Source: Amorphophallus konjac | Lineage: Eukaryota; Streptophyta; Magnoliopsida; Alismatales; Araceae | DNA: 64,000 bases | Assembly: GCA_022559845.1 (NCBI GenBank) | Contig: CM040128.1 | Location: forward strand, 79,919,247-79,983,246 | Direction: 5' to 3' | Shown: positions 46,312 through 58,139 of the stretch, piece after piece | How the letters are laid out: each line of letters opens with the position of its first letter | How positions within the stretch are numbered: the stretch's first letter is position 1 | The notes under the pieces: generated by a model | What the model was told of the DNA's origin: nothing | The model's database searches: none | Seen by the model: only the letters and a program-made list of their open reading frames with translations | Position numbers and translations under genes: made by a program

Positions 46312-47556
46312 CTGTAACAGTCAGTAAAAACAACCAGTGTCAACGCCACGAACAGCAAACAGAAACCACAAGGAAATTGCAGACGATTGAGAAAAGGCTC
46401 TTTCTGGTTAAATGATCAAAAGCACTTCTCCGTACCTATACATAGAACACAATCAGAGTGCATATTATGAATCAATAGACACCAGAACGATGTCTTAGCA
46501 AATCACATAAATGGAAGGCCAAGTGGAAAATTGGCTAAAGGGAAGATCTACTTGGAAAAGCATGTAATAAGAGTACAATTTTCAGTCTATCCCTCATTGT
46601 TTTTCTCCATGCATTCTGCATCATATATAAAACAGGAGATAAAGATGATCATCGGGCATCCACCGACTTATGACCGCAATTCTGCGTGTCAATGCTGATC
46701 ATACAAAAGGAGCATACACAGGCAATTATTAGACTAATGATCACAAAATAATTGTTGATATTACATCAATTAAAGGGAGAATCATTTACCAGGATCTCCC
46801 TGATTACCACTATCTTCCACTCGCATGACACACCAAATAATTAAATTAACACTTACAATTTGTGTGAAATCAATATATAACAACGCCTAGGATAAGTCCA
46901 TACCTCACGCATATATCAGAAAAGAATCTGTCTTCATATGGCACATGATGGAGTATTCATTTGGAAAAATACAAGGAATAGTCCATACCTCACGCATTTG
47001 GGAAAGTTAAGCAATAGCAGTAGATGACGTTAAGCACCGTCGGTGGGGCACAATCAATCTGTTTGATGCTTGAAAGAGCCAAACTGTATAATAAATTTAT
47101 GAAATTACACCAGATAAAATTGCAGCCTGTGCCATACTTTGAATGAACAACATCCAACTTTAATGAACTGCCATGATCATGAAGGATACTCGGGAGCCCA
47201 CGAGAAAACATAAACAGTCGGGGAAAGGGTATAAAGAACAGGCATGCTTGTAGAGCGAAAACTGTCTGGAAAAATCAACTAGCCACTGAGCAAGGCATTG
47301 ACGAAGGCCACTTAAAATCCAACCACCAAACAAACTTTTCTTTTAAAAAAAAAGCAAAGCAGAAAGGACCCAGAAAATCACAAAAGAGACACCCTTTCTA
47401 CTACAAAAGCATCAACCAAAACAAACCCGGAAGTGGAAGCAATAACATGATTAACATCCTCCTATCGCCACTGCAGGACGAATGGAGAACACAGAGGCAA
47501 GGCAATAGAAGAACGACGAGAAGAGGTGGGTTCGTGGGGAGGTGCGAAACACAAAC

Positions 47557-47674
47557 CGGTCTTGATGGAGGTGACGCAGAGGCCGCATGCCTTCAGGACG
47601 ATGCTGATGCTGCTAGCCGTCACTCCTTTGCCCAGCCCGCTCACCACCCCGCCCGTCACCAGCACGTACTTCAT
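47557..47674 (-). pseudogene. CTP synthase first coding exon, captured fragment
   Basis: From ATG 47674 the exon encodes [20 protein letters not shown] followed by [19 protein letters not shown], the N-terminal ATP-binding loop of CTP synthase, and ends at a GTTTGT donor (47556) exactly where plant genes have it. The enzyme makes CTP from UTP with glutamine in the cytosol. The usual residues Arg and Ile appear here as Cys (ACGLCV) and Thr (SIKT). DNA further upstream on this strand (to about 48300) looks like the gene's GC-rich leader, with TAGGGTTT words and pyrimidine runs. No later CTP synthase exon is found, so this is a cut genomic piece within the hAT element. Confidence 0.8.
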
Positions 47675-48531
47675 CCCGGAAATGCCCCTGCCGCCCTGCA
47701 TCACAGGAGTCACAAAACCCACCATTAGAGCCGCGTACTAGAGCATCGATGAGAAACAAGAGGAGCAAAACCTGCAAGCATCGCCTTTGACAAAAGATAT
47801 ACGAGAAGAACTCACACACAAACACATGCGACAACCATATTTTTTGGTGCCAAAAGGGGAGCAAGGGACGCAGTTCGTGCTGAGGAGGGGCCGCTACCTG
47901 TGGGCAATCGCAGAAGGGGATCAAGCAAGAACATCGCCGTATCAGCAGAAACCCTAGAGGGTAGACAAGAGAGAGAGAGAGGAAAGAAAGAGGATTTGGG
48001 GCGAGGGGTGTCCTGGGGAGGACTGCTGCGCCTGCGGCTGCTGGAGCAGCGGCCTCACCTGATTCGCCGGGGCTGGCTGGTGGCGCTGGTGATGGTACAT
48101 CTGGGCCGCGTGATCCTAGGGGGGGAACGCTAGCGGCCTCGCCTGGACGACAGCAGCCGGGAACGTCAGGACGGCGGTGGGGTAGCTGTTCCGGAGGTAC
48201 CCCGCGGGGTGGCCACGGTGACGAGGTGGTGGTGGTCGCCAGCGTGCGCACGGGCGACAGTGGCGGAGCCGGGCTTGGGGAGATGGGATCAAACCCTAGA
48301 GGGAGGCCGCGATGCGCCGATGGAGATGGGGCTGCTCGCCCCGATAGCACATGCTTTATGGCGCCCCGATGTCCGATCCGAGATCTCTATTTTCGGATCA
48401 AAATATTTCGCCCCGAATAACACACAGGTACCTCACCGTAGCAGCTCCGAATCCGATTCGAATCCGAAAATATTTTCGAATTCAGATCAGGTTTCGGATC
48501 CTAAAGATCCATTGACACTCCTAGAAAAGAT

Positions 48532-49924
48532 CATCGTGATTCTGCATGAAATTCCAAGGGAAATCCCGTGAAACTCTAGCACATGCCTTATCCTAGGCCA
48601 TTTACAAATCAAACATCTTCTTAGCTTAGGGAAATAAAAGCAGAATCTCGTGAGCCATCAAAATCCATCTTTAAGTTTTCATGCAGATTGACATACATCA
48701 ATCAGTCTACTAATAATTATACACAAATGTTGGAATGACAGGCATGACAGGTAGTTGAGGGCTGACTTGAGGCACCTAGACCACCTCTAACACAATGCTA
48801 GTAAGTCATACTGCCTACTCAAAACCCATGTTCCTGGGGAGAGATGCCCAGAACAAAGATAGGTATAGAGTTACTTGCGAGTATATGGTATTGGACACTT
48901 AAGACTGAATGTGTTTCACCAAAAATTGGCCTGACAAGATGTCATCCTTTGCTGGACGGCATGTCCTCAAGTTTTAACAATCAAAACTGATCGACTTGGG
49001 CTGGAATCTATGAGTAGTTAGTGTGGTGGATGGTCCAACAATGGGATGGGAAACGACAACTTTTCAACGCATTAAATATTTCTGGTCTCCTTGTCCATCC
49101 ATATTAACACCTAATGAAGCATTATAAGAAATTAAAATTTGTTTATTTTTACATAAACCAACAGAAGCTTGTGCATCCCATATGGATAACAAGTTCCAAC
49201 AATCTCTGGCACAATATGCATCAGATGGAAAGACAAGACTCACAAGACATCATCATTTTTGTCCAATTTTATATTCTAACATTCTAAAAACTCAGACAAA
49301 GATAAAAGATTAACACATGTTCTCTGATCTCAGGGTCACCGCAGACACAATTGATAAAATGCATGGAAGATATATCAAATACTGAAAGCCATGCAGATAT
49401 TCTCAGACACGCATTTCACAAATTTTGATTGCAAGAAATTCTACAAAACATGGAACATCTTTAAGAAAAAATCTATTGAGCCAAGAAACTTTAGTTCGGT
49501 TGTCTACATCTAGCTGATCATATTGTGTAGAAAAATCATAGAAGAACGTAAACACTGGGCACACTCAGTGGATTACATCTCGATGTCAAAAGTAGTAATA
49601 GTCGAAACTTTTGAGCACCAACGTTGAACAAACCGATAAAGTTTTTTTTTTTTTTGGTGAGAAGTGGATGGTGAACACAATCGATACATGTATAAAAATG
49701 GGGAAAAAACTAATCGTGTTCTCAGAACAACACAAACATAGCTTTAAACAGCCGTGCATTGCAAAGGAAATTCCATCACAAGTTCTAAATTCGGGTCATA
49801 ATAAAGATTAAAGATTTGTGTATAATTATTAGCAAAACTCAATTTTTTTAGCAAACTCAGAAAACAAAGGGTAAGATTCCTCCGGAGAGATCGAGATCGA
49901 CGCAAACAAAGTCCAACCACTCCC
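48532..49924. other. Spacer, nothing recognised
   Basis: This is AT-rich DNA between the hAT element and the S16 copy, with a poly-T run near 49640. No gene, element end or repeat stands out. Confidence 0.5.
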
Positions 49925-50359
49925 CTACCAGTAGGATTTTTGGAACCTGGCACAGGAGGCCTCGACCGCAGAACTTCTTGGGCTCGCAGCGGCTAGGGTC
50001 TGCAACGAGGAGGGTGCGGTCGTACCCGATGAGGATGTCCTTGATCTCCTTCTTGGCCTACTCGTCGATACACTTATGGTAGAAGGCCACTATTGCCTTG
50101 GCGATGCTCCGTTGGATGGCGTAAATGAGGGAGACGTGCTTGCCACCCTTGATGTAGACGCGGATGTCGACTCCGGGGAAGCGGTGGCGGCCGAGGAGGA
50201 GGACGGGCTTGCAGGCCTTGTGGGCAGGATCTCTGGCTTGACGAGCTCGATGGAGCAGCCGTTGATCTTGATCAGCCCCCGACCGCACTTGCAGTAGGCC
50301 ACGACCACCGCGTTTTTTCGCCCGAAGCACTGCATCGACTCCACGGTCGTCGCCGCCAT
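49925..50359 (-). pseudogene. RPS16: 40S ribosomal protein S16 copy, broken
   Basis: From ATG 50359 the frame reads [20 protein letters not shown] and continues through [20 protein letters not shown] one-base shift follows near 50240, after which [20 protein letters not shown] and [16 protein letters not shown] are read in another frame. TAG follows at the expected E-Q-x-K-K position (near 50058), then [20 protein letters not shown] and CEPKKF. Near the end the frame shifts again before the QKSY-like tail. Total length (about 435 bp) equals an intact S16 coding region with no intron. S16 binds the small ribosomal subunit. This copy is non-functional. No poly-A tract or duplication is seen to prove retroposition. 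Confidence 0.85.
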
Positions 50360-50378
50360 GGCTGCAGCGAGCCCGAGA

Positions 50379-50760
50379 CATTACCAGAAAATGCGATGTT
50401 TTTGACGACGGATTCCGTCAGAAATGTAATTTCGGATGGATTTTCAACGTATTTTCGATCAAAAATGACCGCCTGATATTCTTGGTCGATAATTTCCGAC
50501 CGCCCTAAAATCGTTCGAAAATCTGTCAAAATTTTCCAATGGAATCATAAATGTCGAAAATATCGTCAGAATATTTTCCGACAGACAATAACAATTCATC
50601 GGAAATACCGTCGGAACAATTCCCACGGAATAGTCACTTCGTTGGAAATACTGTCGGAAAAAGTCTGACGGACAAAATAATCCGCCGGAAGTTTCGTCGG
50701 AACTTTTCTGACAAATTATTTTATCTGTCGAAAGTTCCGTCAAAAATATCTTTTATTTTA
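50379..50760. repeat. CACTA terminus and subterminal repeats
   Basis: After the terminal 17 bases, words such as TTCCGTCAGAAAT, CCGTCGGAACA, GTCGGAAAAAGTCTGACGG and CGTCGGAACTTTTCTGAC recur in both orientations every 15-40 bp. In CACTA elements such words bind the accessory transposition protein. The block ends at an A-rich stretch near 50760. Confidence 0.75.
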
Positions 50761-50914
50761 AAAAAAACAAAAATCATATAAAAATTTTTTAAATAAAAAT
50801 AAAGCACAACATTTACACATCACAATGACAAATAAAATAAACAATTTATAATACAAAATAGTTTAAATAGAACATTTTAAAAGTATCAATTTTATTACAT
50901 CATTATAAAAATAA

Positions 50915-50995
50915 TCAACAAATATCCTCCGCGTCCTCCATGTCCTCATCCTCCCCGTCTTGCTCGTCCCCTCCGTCGTCACTCACTGGAGGATC
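50915..50995 (-). pseudogene. Acidic C-terminal exon in the CACTA remnant
   Basis: A 26-residue frame, DPPVSDDGGDEQDGEDEDME followed by DAEDIC and TGA, is almost entirely Asp, Glu and Gly. Its place between the subterminal block and the transposase fragment suits the tail of a CACTA protein. Function unknown. Confidence 0.35.
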
Positions 50996-51148
50996 ATATA
51001 TTAAAAAAATAATAGCATTAGACATGTATGATTAAATCAAAAATGTTATTTTAAAAAATAAATTAAATAAATTATTTAATTTTATAATTCAAACAAAGAT
51101 GATATATACATGAATTCTTTATATTAGTTCTGAAAGTTATAATTTTAA

Positions 51149-51770
51149 CGTCGAACTCAAATCGGATATCTAAATCAGATTCCGTTAACTCTCCCAAGTC
51201 AGTCTCACCACCCAGGTCATATTAAAATAATCGACACTCCGATCAGACCGATATTTTAGATTTTGGACTCTCGAACCTAAGTTCTTTAATTTTAAACTAA
51301 GTGTATTCAGATAATGTTATTTTGAGCGTCGAGCTCAAACTGGATATCCGATTTGGATTCTATCACCTCTCCCAAGTCACTCTCACCACTTAGGTCGCGT
51401 TGGAATGATCGGCACGCCGATCAGGCCGATATTTCAAATTTTGGACTCCCGAACGCCAGTTCTCTGATTTATTTTAAATTAAGATCTAAATTGGGTAATT
51501 TTAATGCCAGGCCCAAATCAGGTATCCAAATCGGATTCTGTCAGCTCTCCCAAGTCATTCTCACCACCCAGGCCGTGTTGGAACAACTAGCACGTCGATT
51601 AAATCGATATTTTAGATTTTGGACTCTCGAACCCAAGTTCTTTAATTCTAAACTAAGTGCATTCAAAGAATGCTATTTTGAGCGTCGAGCTCAAACCAGA
51701 TATCCGATTTGGATTCTGTCAGCTCTCCCAAGTTACTTTAACCACCCATGTCGCATTGTGTGTACGGTGT
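51149..51770. repeat. Tandem repeat of about 178 bp, 3.5 copies
   Basis: The phrase GCGTCGAGCTCAAAC and the following CTCTCCCAAGTCA...CTCACCACCCAGGTCG and TTTTAGATTTTGGACTCTCGAACC recur at 51149, 51327, about 51506 and 51683, a period of 177-179 bp. Copies differ by 10-20% by eye. The array lies inside the CACTA remnant, next to the transposase fragment. Confidence 0.88.
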
Positions 51771-51799
51771 CATGAACACTAGCCAACAAGAGTAAGATG

Positions 51800-52711
51800 T
51801 CACTGAACCACAAATGGATTGAAGTCATCTGTGGACAAACCCAACCAAACGTTACACAGCTCCCTTGAGAAAGCAGAATGAGCACGGCTGAAGTGAGTCC
51901 AAAATTCGCCATCGACAGGATGACTGATTATATCATCATCACGGCGTACTCTTTCTGCATGCCATCTCATATGCCGAGCTGTCTTTACGGACATATATGT
52001 TCGCTGTAGTTTAGGCATAAGAGGGAAGTATCGCAATGACTTGTAAGGTATACATTTTTACTTTGAATTATCCCCTCTTTTAGGTTTGAATCCATCACGA
52101 TGACAAATAGAACATGATCTCTTATCCGCATCCTCTTTGTAATATAACATACAATGATTAGGGCATGTATCTATTTCCACATATCTAAGTCCTAACTCAT
52201 TGACTATCTTCTTTGCATGGTAAAAATTTTTAGGTAGCTTCTCATCTCGAGGCCACATACTCTTGATGAGGAGGAGGAGACGGTCAAAATAATTCTCACT
52301 GATGTGAAATTCAGATATCAAGTTTAGCAACTGGGAGATCGCAGACAACCGAGTGTGCTTTTGGCAACCACCCCACAACGGCTTATCAACATCCCTAAGT
52401 AGTTGATAAAATCTTTTGGCTATTTTATTCGGTGCTTCTTCCTGGTATACGTGTTCCTCATGAACATTAAAGCTAGGACCAGCAACATCTATAACCATAT
52501 CCACACATCCTCTTGTGCCTGCAATATTATCGGGCTCATACGATAAGACGTCCTTATCATGACACGTCCAATTCATATAATCTTCCATGAACCCTTTCTT
52601 GTACAAAGGATGTTGCACGTCCCATGGTGAACTCCACCTCAAATTTTTACAAATCAAACAAGGGCATCGTGTGTGACCCTCGCGGTCTACTGCTGCACTT
52701 GGATTCCCCAA
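51800..52711 (-). pseudogene. TNP2-type CACTA transposase fragment
   Basis: From 52711 the peptide carries RCPCLICKN and YKKGFMEDYMNW, the N-terminal transposase-associated domain, and later CPNHCMLYYKEDADKRSC, the zinc-ribbon start of TNP2. An in-frame TAA lies near 52055, after which LRYFPLMPKLQRTYMSVKTA and PVDGEFWTHF continue the family pattern in the same frame to 51800. The catalytic core that should follow is missing and is replaced by the 178-bp array. It is about a third of the usual length. Confidence 0.85.
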
Positions 52712-53450
52712 TGCAAACTAAATGAAATTCTCAACTCTATGTTTAAACTCCACATACACCACCCGGTCAACTATTTTATGATACATCTATGAACGATATG
52801 TTAACATTTTGAATAGGAAGGGAGCATTATTTAGATTATCACTTTTTAATCCATCCATGAAGGTTTGATCGCACGATCACTGACTATATGTGTTGTACAA
52901 TTTACTGAAAATTTCGGCAGCATCTCTCCACACTTCTCTGATATATCAAAAGTATTTATTGATTAAGAAATTTTCTAAAACACTTACTAGTAAGTGATTA
53001 AGAAAATAGTCAAAATCAATAAAGGTATACTAGAGAAGAGTGAGAAGGCACAACTGAAATTTTCCACAAACCATACAAACACATATAGTAAATAACTACC
53101 TAAGTGCTATCAAACATTCATAGACTGTTCGAACAGGACAATTCAAGACTTTGAGTAAAATATATATGTTCTCATCAAAAAAATAAGAACAGATGCATCA
53201 ATCCTAAAGTATTGAACGAAAACTTCATTGACACGAGTTTAACATGCTCTCCCGAGGTACGTGTAATGTTAGGTTGCACCCACGTACCTCAGCTCACAGG
53301 GAACACCCCATATAATTAAATAACATAAAGTTTAAAAATATTAAATTAAACTATTCATTTCATTTTAATAGCTGATTATAATAGATAAAATTAAAAAAAC
53401 ACAAACATCACAAATTAAGGTAAAACAAGACCCCTCCCCTCTCACACCAG
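52712..53450. other. AT-rich spacer, nothing recognised
   Basis: This would hold the 5' end of the CACTA element if it survived, but no terminal or subterminal words are visible. Confidence 0.4.
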
Positions 53451-54005
53451 ACCCCCTCTCCTTCCCCACCCCCCATATTTGATCTCCCTCTCTCTCTCTC
53501 TCACACACACATACACACTGGACGGGGGAAGGCCACCCCAACCCACTCTACCCCCTCCCTCTTCCTTCTCTGTCTCATCAAATAAATAATAAATTCAAAC
53601 ATACACACTCATAAGAATAATAATAAATAATAAATTTGAACAATAAATTTAAATAAGATTAAACAAAATAAAATCAAATACTATATTAAAAAATATTTTA
53701 CTAACTGTTTATTGATAGAAATTCTCTCGATCGATAGAACAAAGCTCGTTGCCATCCCCGACGCTAATTGCCCTGCATGAAAATTTTGTCAATATGAGAG
53801 ATAGAGAGGGAGGGTGAATGAGTGGGAGGGGGCCTTGCCCCTCTCTGTGTGTGCGTGTGTGCGATTGTGAGAGAGAGTAAGAGAGGGAGACAGAGTGAGG
53901 AAGAGGGAGATAGAGGGGCTCGGCCCTACGAGTGTGTGTGTTAGAGAGAGAGAGTAAGAGAGGGAGACAGAGAGACAGAGTGAGGGAGAAGGAGAGGCTT
54001 GTGAA
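53450..54005. repeat. Pyrimidine/purine microsatellites
   Basis: A C- and CT-rich block with (CT)n and (CA)n runs near 53480-53520 is followed by a GA-rich block at 53790-54000. The latter contains two copies of an AGAGAGAGAGTAAGAGAGGGAGACAGAG-like phrase. Open frames here are products of the simple repeat. Confidence 0.7.
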
Positions 54006-54169
54006 CGACGTCACGGACCGAGGAATAAAGGGGCAGAACCGACGGACCATGAAAGTTACTCTCCGCGGGTTTCAATGGAAAATAAATTGAAAGAAATTAA
54101 ATTACGCGTGAGTGCGTGTGTGATGCATGATGTGTGATCGTCAAGGGTTGGAGACCCCAAAAATAGGAA

Positions 54170-54990
54170 GAATAAGTGATCACACTTTTATCTTGGATGT
54201 GGGAGATTTGTGTGAGTTTTTTCTTTCTCTTTCTTCGGCTGGTCGATGAAGAGTCTTCTTTTGAATACCCTTACAAGAAAATGAACAAACACCAAATATA
54301 GATTAGAAACGAAGTAGTGTAATATCGATCCCTTGAGATGAAAGCAACGAAATCATGAATAAATATACACCTTGTTGGTGTTATTTTAAACCCCTTTAGG
54401 ATGCAAAGGGTAGGAAAATGATATGATGAAATGAGATTTTGTGTAGAAATGCACAAATACAGAGCTCTCTTAAGAAGAGAGATACAACGTAAACAAAAAT
54501 GAAGGATGATGCATGCGATTAACGGAAGCAAAAATAATGGAAGAACAAGGGGAAGAAATGCTTATTGTGGCACCAATGGCAGGCTTTGAGGCACTCCAGC
54601 AACGTGATGGCGTCATGCACGAATGAAGAAGGGAAAGATGGCCTTTCTCTCAAGTGATCGGACACTCAGAAATTCGGCAGAACCTTCCCTTGATTTGATG
54701 AAAATCTCACGAGCTCAGAAGCGATTTCGCCAGAGTTTCCCCCTCCTCTTGAAAAGATTTTCGAAGCCCTTTGTTTGTGTGAGAGGGTGCCCTATTTATA
54801 GGAAAATTATCCAAGAAGGCGTCTTGGGAGGGGGATGCCTCCATTAGAGCGTGTCCCCATCACAAGACACGTCTATCTCTATTGAAAAAAAAATTATTAA
54901 ACACGTCTTAAAAGGAGGTGCCTTATTTAAACGCGTCTCCAGTAGAGGACGTGCCTATTCCCCTCTCAGCACCAGATACGACGCCGAACG
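54170..54990 (-). repeat. Diverged repeat, copy 1 (partner at 58140-58990)
   Basis: Blocks shared with 58140-58990 in the same order include the GGTCGATGAAG phrase, the TACCCTTA phrase, TAGTGTAATATCGATCCC against TAGTATCAATCCC, and TTATTTTAAACCCCTTTAG against TTATTTTAAAACCCCTAGAG. On the minus strand both copies have a CCTATAAA-type box (near 54796 here). They look like old LTR copies of one family on the minus strand. Confidence 0.55.
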
Positions 54991-55097
54991 ACGGCACACA
55001 CATTGAAAATGGAGGAGTTCTGTGCCTAACCTTGACTTTATAGACACGTCCAATCAGTAAGATGTTTTCTCACAATTTTTGCGGAAAATGACGGTTT

Positions 55098-56845
55098 TGA
55101 TAAGTGTGCATTTATACATGTTAATTAATGTTATATCACACTTTTATGAGCTTTAATATGTATCATTATGCATTTATCACACTTAATCATAATCTAGAGT
55201 AAAATATTTAGTTTTATAGAATTAAATAATTTTAATGAATAAATTTACTCATTTTGCAAGCACAAAGAAGAAGCCAAAGTCCATTAAGGTTGGAAAAAAA
55301 GAAAAAAAAGAAAGAGAAAAAAAAAGAAAAAAAAGAAACAAATGATTATTCAATAGATATTCATATATGACATGTGTATGTATATAATATATATATATAT
55401 AATGGCGGAGGCGGCTTCTCCATGAAGGTGGGCGGTTCACGCGATGGGCACGGGCGACGAGAATGGCAAGAGAGGGGGGCGCGCGGTCAACGCTGGAGGG
55501 TTGCTTCGCGGGCTTCTCTCCACGCAGCGCGTCGGCAGGCGGAGATGCCAAAGGGTGGCACGGGCGACGAGAAGGTGGCGTCGGCGGGCTTCACCCTGCC
55601 GTGCGCGAACAGGCAAGTTCCACGCGGGCGGTCGATGTAGGGGCTTCACGCAGGCTTCGTCGGCCAAGGAGGAGAGAGGACGAGTCAGCGATAGTGGGCA
55701 CCGTGCTTCACGCACATGAAGGAGAGAGAAGAGGAGAGAGAGAGCGCCGTGGGTCAACACGGGAGAGCGGGGGCGGCTGCGGCTCCTTCACGCATACTCC
55801 TTTTCGGCCGAGCCATCCTTCACGTGGGTGTATTTTATCTCTAACAACCCAAGCAACCACTCCTTCAAACGCGGACAAAGTCTTCAAAAGTTGTCATTCA
55901 CCTGGAAAAAGAGAGAAAGAGGAGATGCAATGCGACTTCTTCACGTGGAGAGAATAGAAAGAAAGATAGTGGGCTTTGATTTTCAAAGAACGTGGGCCGG
56001 GATGTTCACATGGAATCAAAAGGGGTTGGCTTGAAGCCTATATAAAGGAGGGCATGGGGGCCTTTCTCGGGAGCTCTTCCTCTCTTTTGTTACGTAGATA
56101 TATAGTTCCTCTCTCTCTCTCCTAAGATGCACATACGTAGATTTCTCCCCCTTCACTTCTCATTTTTATAGTTAGGCTCTCTCTCTAGTTAGTGTTTTAT
56201 TATTTTTATAATTTTCATTCACTTGTAAGTGTGTTTTAATTCATGTTTAATTCCAGTTGTGTTGTTATTTTCAGTTTTATTTAGCACAATCTTCCCTTCT
56301 TCTCTTCCATCTATCTCCCTCTCTTCATATTCTTCACACATCCCTATGGCGGAGTTGCTTCTCTCGGTCCTCTTACGGCGGCGTTCTACACCAAAGTGGG
56401 ACGGCGATCAAAGGCTCGACACGGCGTGGACGGTGTCAATCTTTCAATCCTCGGCTCATTTCTTTCCTTATTCTTTTAATTTCAAGTTGCATTTTTAATT
56501 TTCATAGTTGTACTTTTTATTTCTAAAGTAATAAAATTCATGTCGGTAATCTATCTCTTCTAAATTTCTCTTCTCAACCCCTCTCAATTTCTTTAGTTAA
56601 ATTTATTTCCATGTATGTTAATTTTATATTTTTGTACAAATGCACTCCAAATAAATGATTCGATTTCAAATATAAGAATTTTCCATCTCATACTTAATTG
56701 AAACTATTTCCTCCTCGTGGGATCGACCCACTATTCACCACTTTACTTGAATTTTCAAAGCTATTTAAGTGAGTGAGTGCGCTTATGTAAATTTTAAAAT
56801 TGTATGTGGCACGACATTTTTAACGACGAGTGTTCGAGCGCATCA
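55098..56845 (+). repeat. Athila-type LTR
   Basis: The stretch begins TGAT and ends ATCA, and is followed at 56851 by a tRNA-Asp-type primer site. The phrase CGTGGGATCGACCCA near 56717 is typical of the 3' part of Athila-group LTRs. It is 1748 bp, with a GC-rich core (55410-55820), a TATATAAAGG box near 56039 and pyrimidine-rich sequence after it. No partner LTR lies in the window. Confidence 0.65.
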
Positions 56846-56850
56846 ATTTT

Positions 56851-56870
56851 TGGCGCTGTTGTCTGGGAAC
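56851..56870 (+). other. Primer binding site of the Athila-type element
   Basis: TGGCGCTGTTGTCTGGGAAC lies five bases after the LTR end. It differs at three sites from the usual Athila-group site TGGCGCCGTTGCCGGGGA, as expected of an old copy. Confidence 0.65.
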
Positions 56871-58139
56871 AAATTATTTTTAATGTTAGAAAATTCTTAT
56901 GTTTGATGTATATATGTGAATACTAATTTTTTCTATTTTTATTTTACAGGAAAATTCAGAAAAAAATTAAAAAAAATCATAAAAATACGGACCTGAAAAT
57001 CTCAGAAAGTAAACTGTCACAGAAAGCGTCGCTGAAAGTCAGAACTATAGCAGAAAGTAGGAAATCAGATAATCCAAAAAATTCAAGCGTCGCTAAAGGT
57101 CAGTAGACGTAGGAAAAGTCATGTTCTATTTATTTATGAAAAAATTTAAAAATTCCTAAAAAATTCAAACAAATTCTAAAAAAAATCAAAAAAACCTGAA
57201 AAACACAGAAATCATACTTTTAGGCTTTATTCTTCGTTTGGTTGCATGTTAATTAGTATTTTTAGTTATTTTTACATTTTATCTATATCTCTTTTTGAAA
57301 AAAAAATAGAAAAATAATTTTCTGAAAATTCAAAAAATCATAAATCCAGAAAAATTTCAAAAACATAATTTTAGGCCTTATTGTTCTGTAGATTTACATG
57401 TTGTTTGATATTTTTAGTTCATAATTTTTGTTTATTCATATTTTCTTATAAGGAAAAAAAATTCTTAAAAAATAAAATAAAAAATCAGAAACCAGAAATC
57501 AGAAAACAACAAAAAAAAATCGTCTCATGCTATCATGTCCTCATTTTTGTTACATCAATTTCATACATTGTGCATTTAGTTGAGTGTTTATTCTTTTATT
57601 TACATCATTTGAAAAAAAATCATCATCTTCCGCTTCTTCTCCTGTCTCTTCTTCTCTATTTCCTCTTTTTAAGGGTAACATAGGCACACCTCTCTTAGAA
57701 TTGTAAGGACCCTTCATTGAGCACTCCGTTTCTTTAGACTGGAATTTCCTTTTTCAAAACCTCCATAAGTCCCCGCACCCGAGGATTCTCTCACGGAAGC
57801 CGGGCAGGTTGTACCAAGAAGCACCCCGGAGTTAGATTGTCCTTAGAAGGTTAAAAAGAAGTTTTGAAATTTGTTGCTATTTTAGAAAAATGGTGTCTAA
57901 GGCTAGAGGTCAACGACAAACGTCAAAAGCGAACTTGTGGCTATTTAATTAGGTCCCTACGAAAGTAGGGGGAGCCTCCCACAACCCCACCTCTTACCTG
58001 GCCGGTGAACCAACTTGGTAGTGTGAATCATGGAAAATAATCCACTTTTAAGACAAAAAAAGTATATATAAGAAGCATAGGCATAAGAATAATAACGAAA
58101 AAGGGAGTAAAAGAGCACGTGGTGCTACTAAGGAGAGTG
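56871..58139 (+). other. Leader remnant of the Athila-type element
   Basis: This is A-rich sequence with repeated AAAAATTCAGAAA words and duplicated blocks (near 57200 and 57380, each with TAGGC-TTATT then TTGCATGTT or TTACATGTT and TTTTTAGTT). A less AT-rich piece occupies about 57670-58020. No gag frame is open. The element is cut off somewhere before 58140. Confidence 0.4.

Larger units (their letters stand above)
43726..48523 (-). mobile_element. hAT-type transposon carrying host gene fragments
   Basis: The left end TAGCCCTGTCAACGGATC and the right end (reverse complement TAGGAGTGTCAATGGATC) form an inverted repeat. GAAAAGAT flanks both ends (43718-43725 and 48524-48531), a perfect 8-bp duplication of the hAT length. 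Subterminal GGATCCGGATC words occur at both ends. Inside, all on the minus strand, are a CTP synthase start exon with its 5' region, two unrecognised exons with acceptors, a hAT transposase C-terminus and a receptor-kinase exon. No complete transposase is present, so it would depend on another hAT element. The 4.8-kb size and mixed cargo suggest a Pack-type hAT. Confidence 0.8.
50379..52711 (-). mobile_element. Decayed CACTA (En/Spm) transposon, one end seen
   Basis: The left end CATTACCAGAAAATGCG is one base from the usual CACTACCAGAAAA terminus. Several hundred bases of subterminal CCGTCGGAA-type words follow. The interior has an acidic exon, a tandem repeat and a TNP2-type transposase fragment on the minus strand. 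I found no matching right end in the window, so its extent is a minimum. The transposase is too short and carries a stop. Confidence 0.7.

Noticed and set aside
47613..48350. 245-codon open frame upstream of the CTP synthase exon
   Set aside because: It is a Pro/Ser-rich translation of a GC-rich leader in a frame that ends within the CTP synthase exon.
45738..48523. A separate hAT element bounded by the inner end copy
   Set aside because: The octamers flanking these two ends (CTTGCTAG and GAAAAGAT) do not match, whereas the outer pair matches perfectly.
55436..55957. Overlapping Arg- and Gly-rich open frames
   Set aside because: They lie inside the GC-rich core of the Athila-type LTR and have no family signature.
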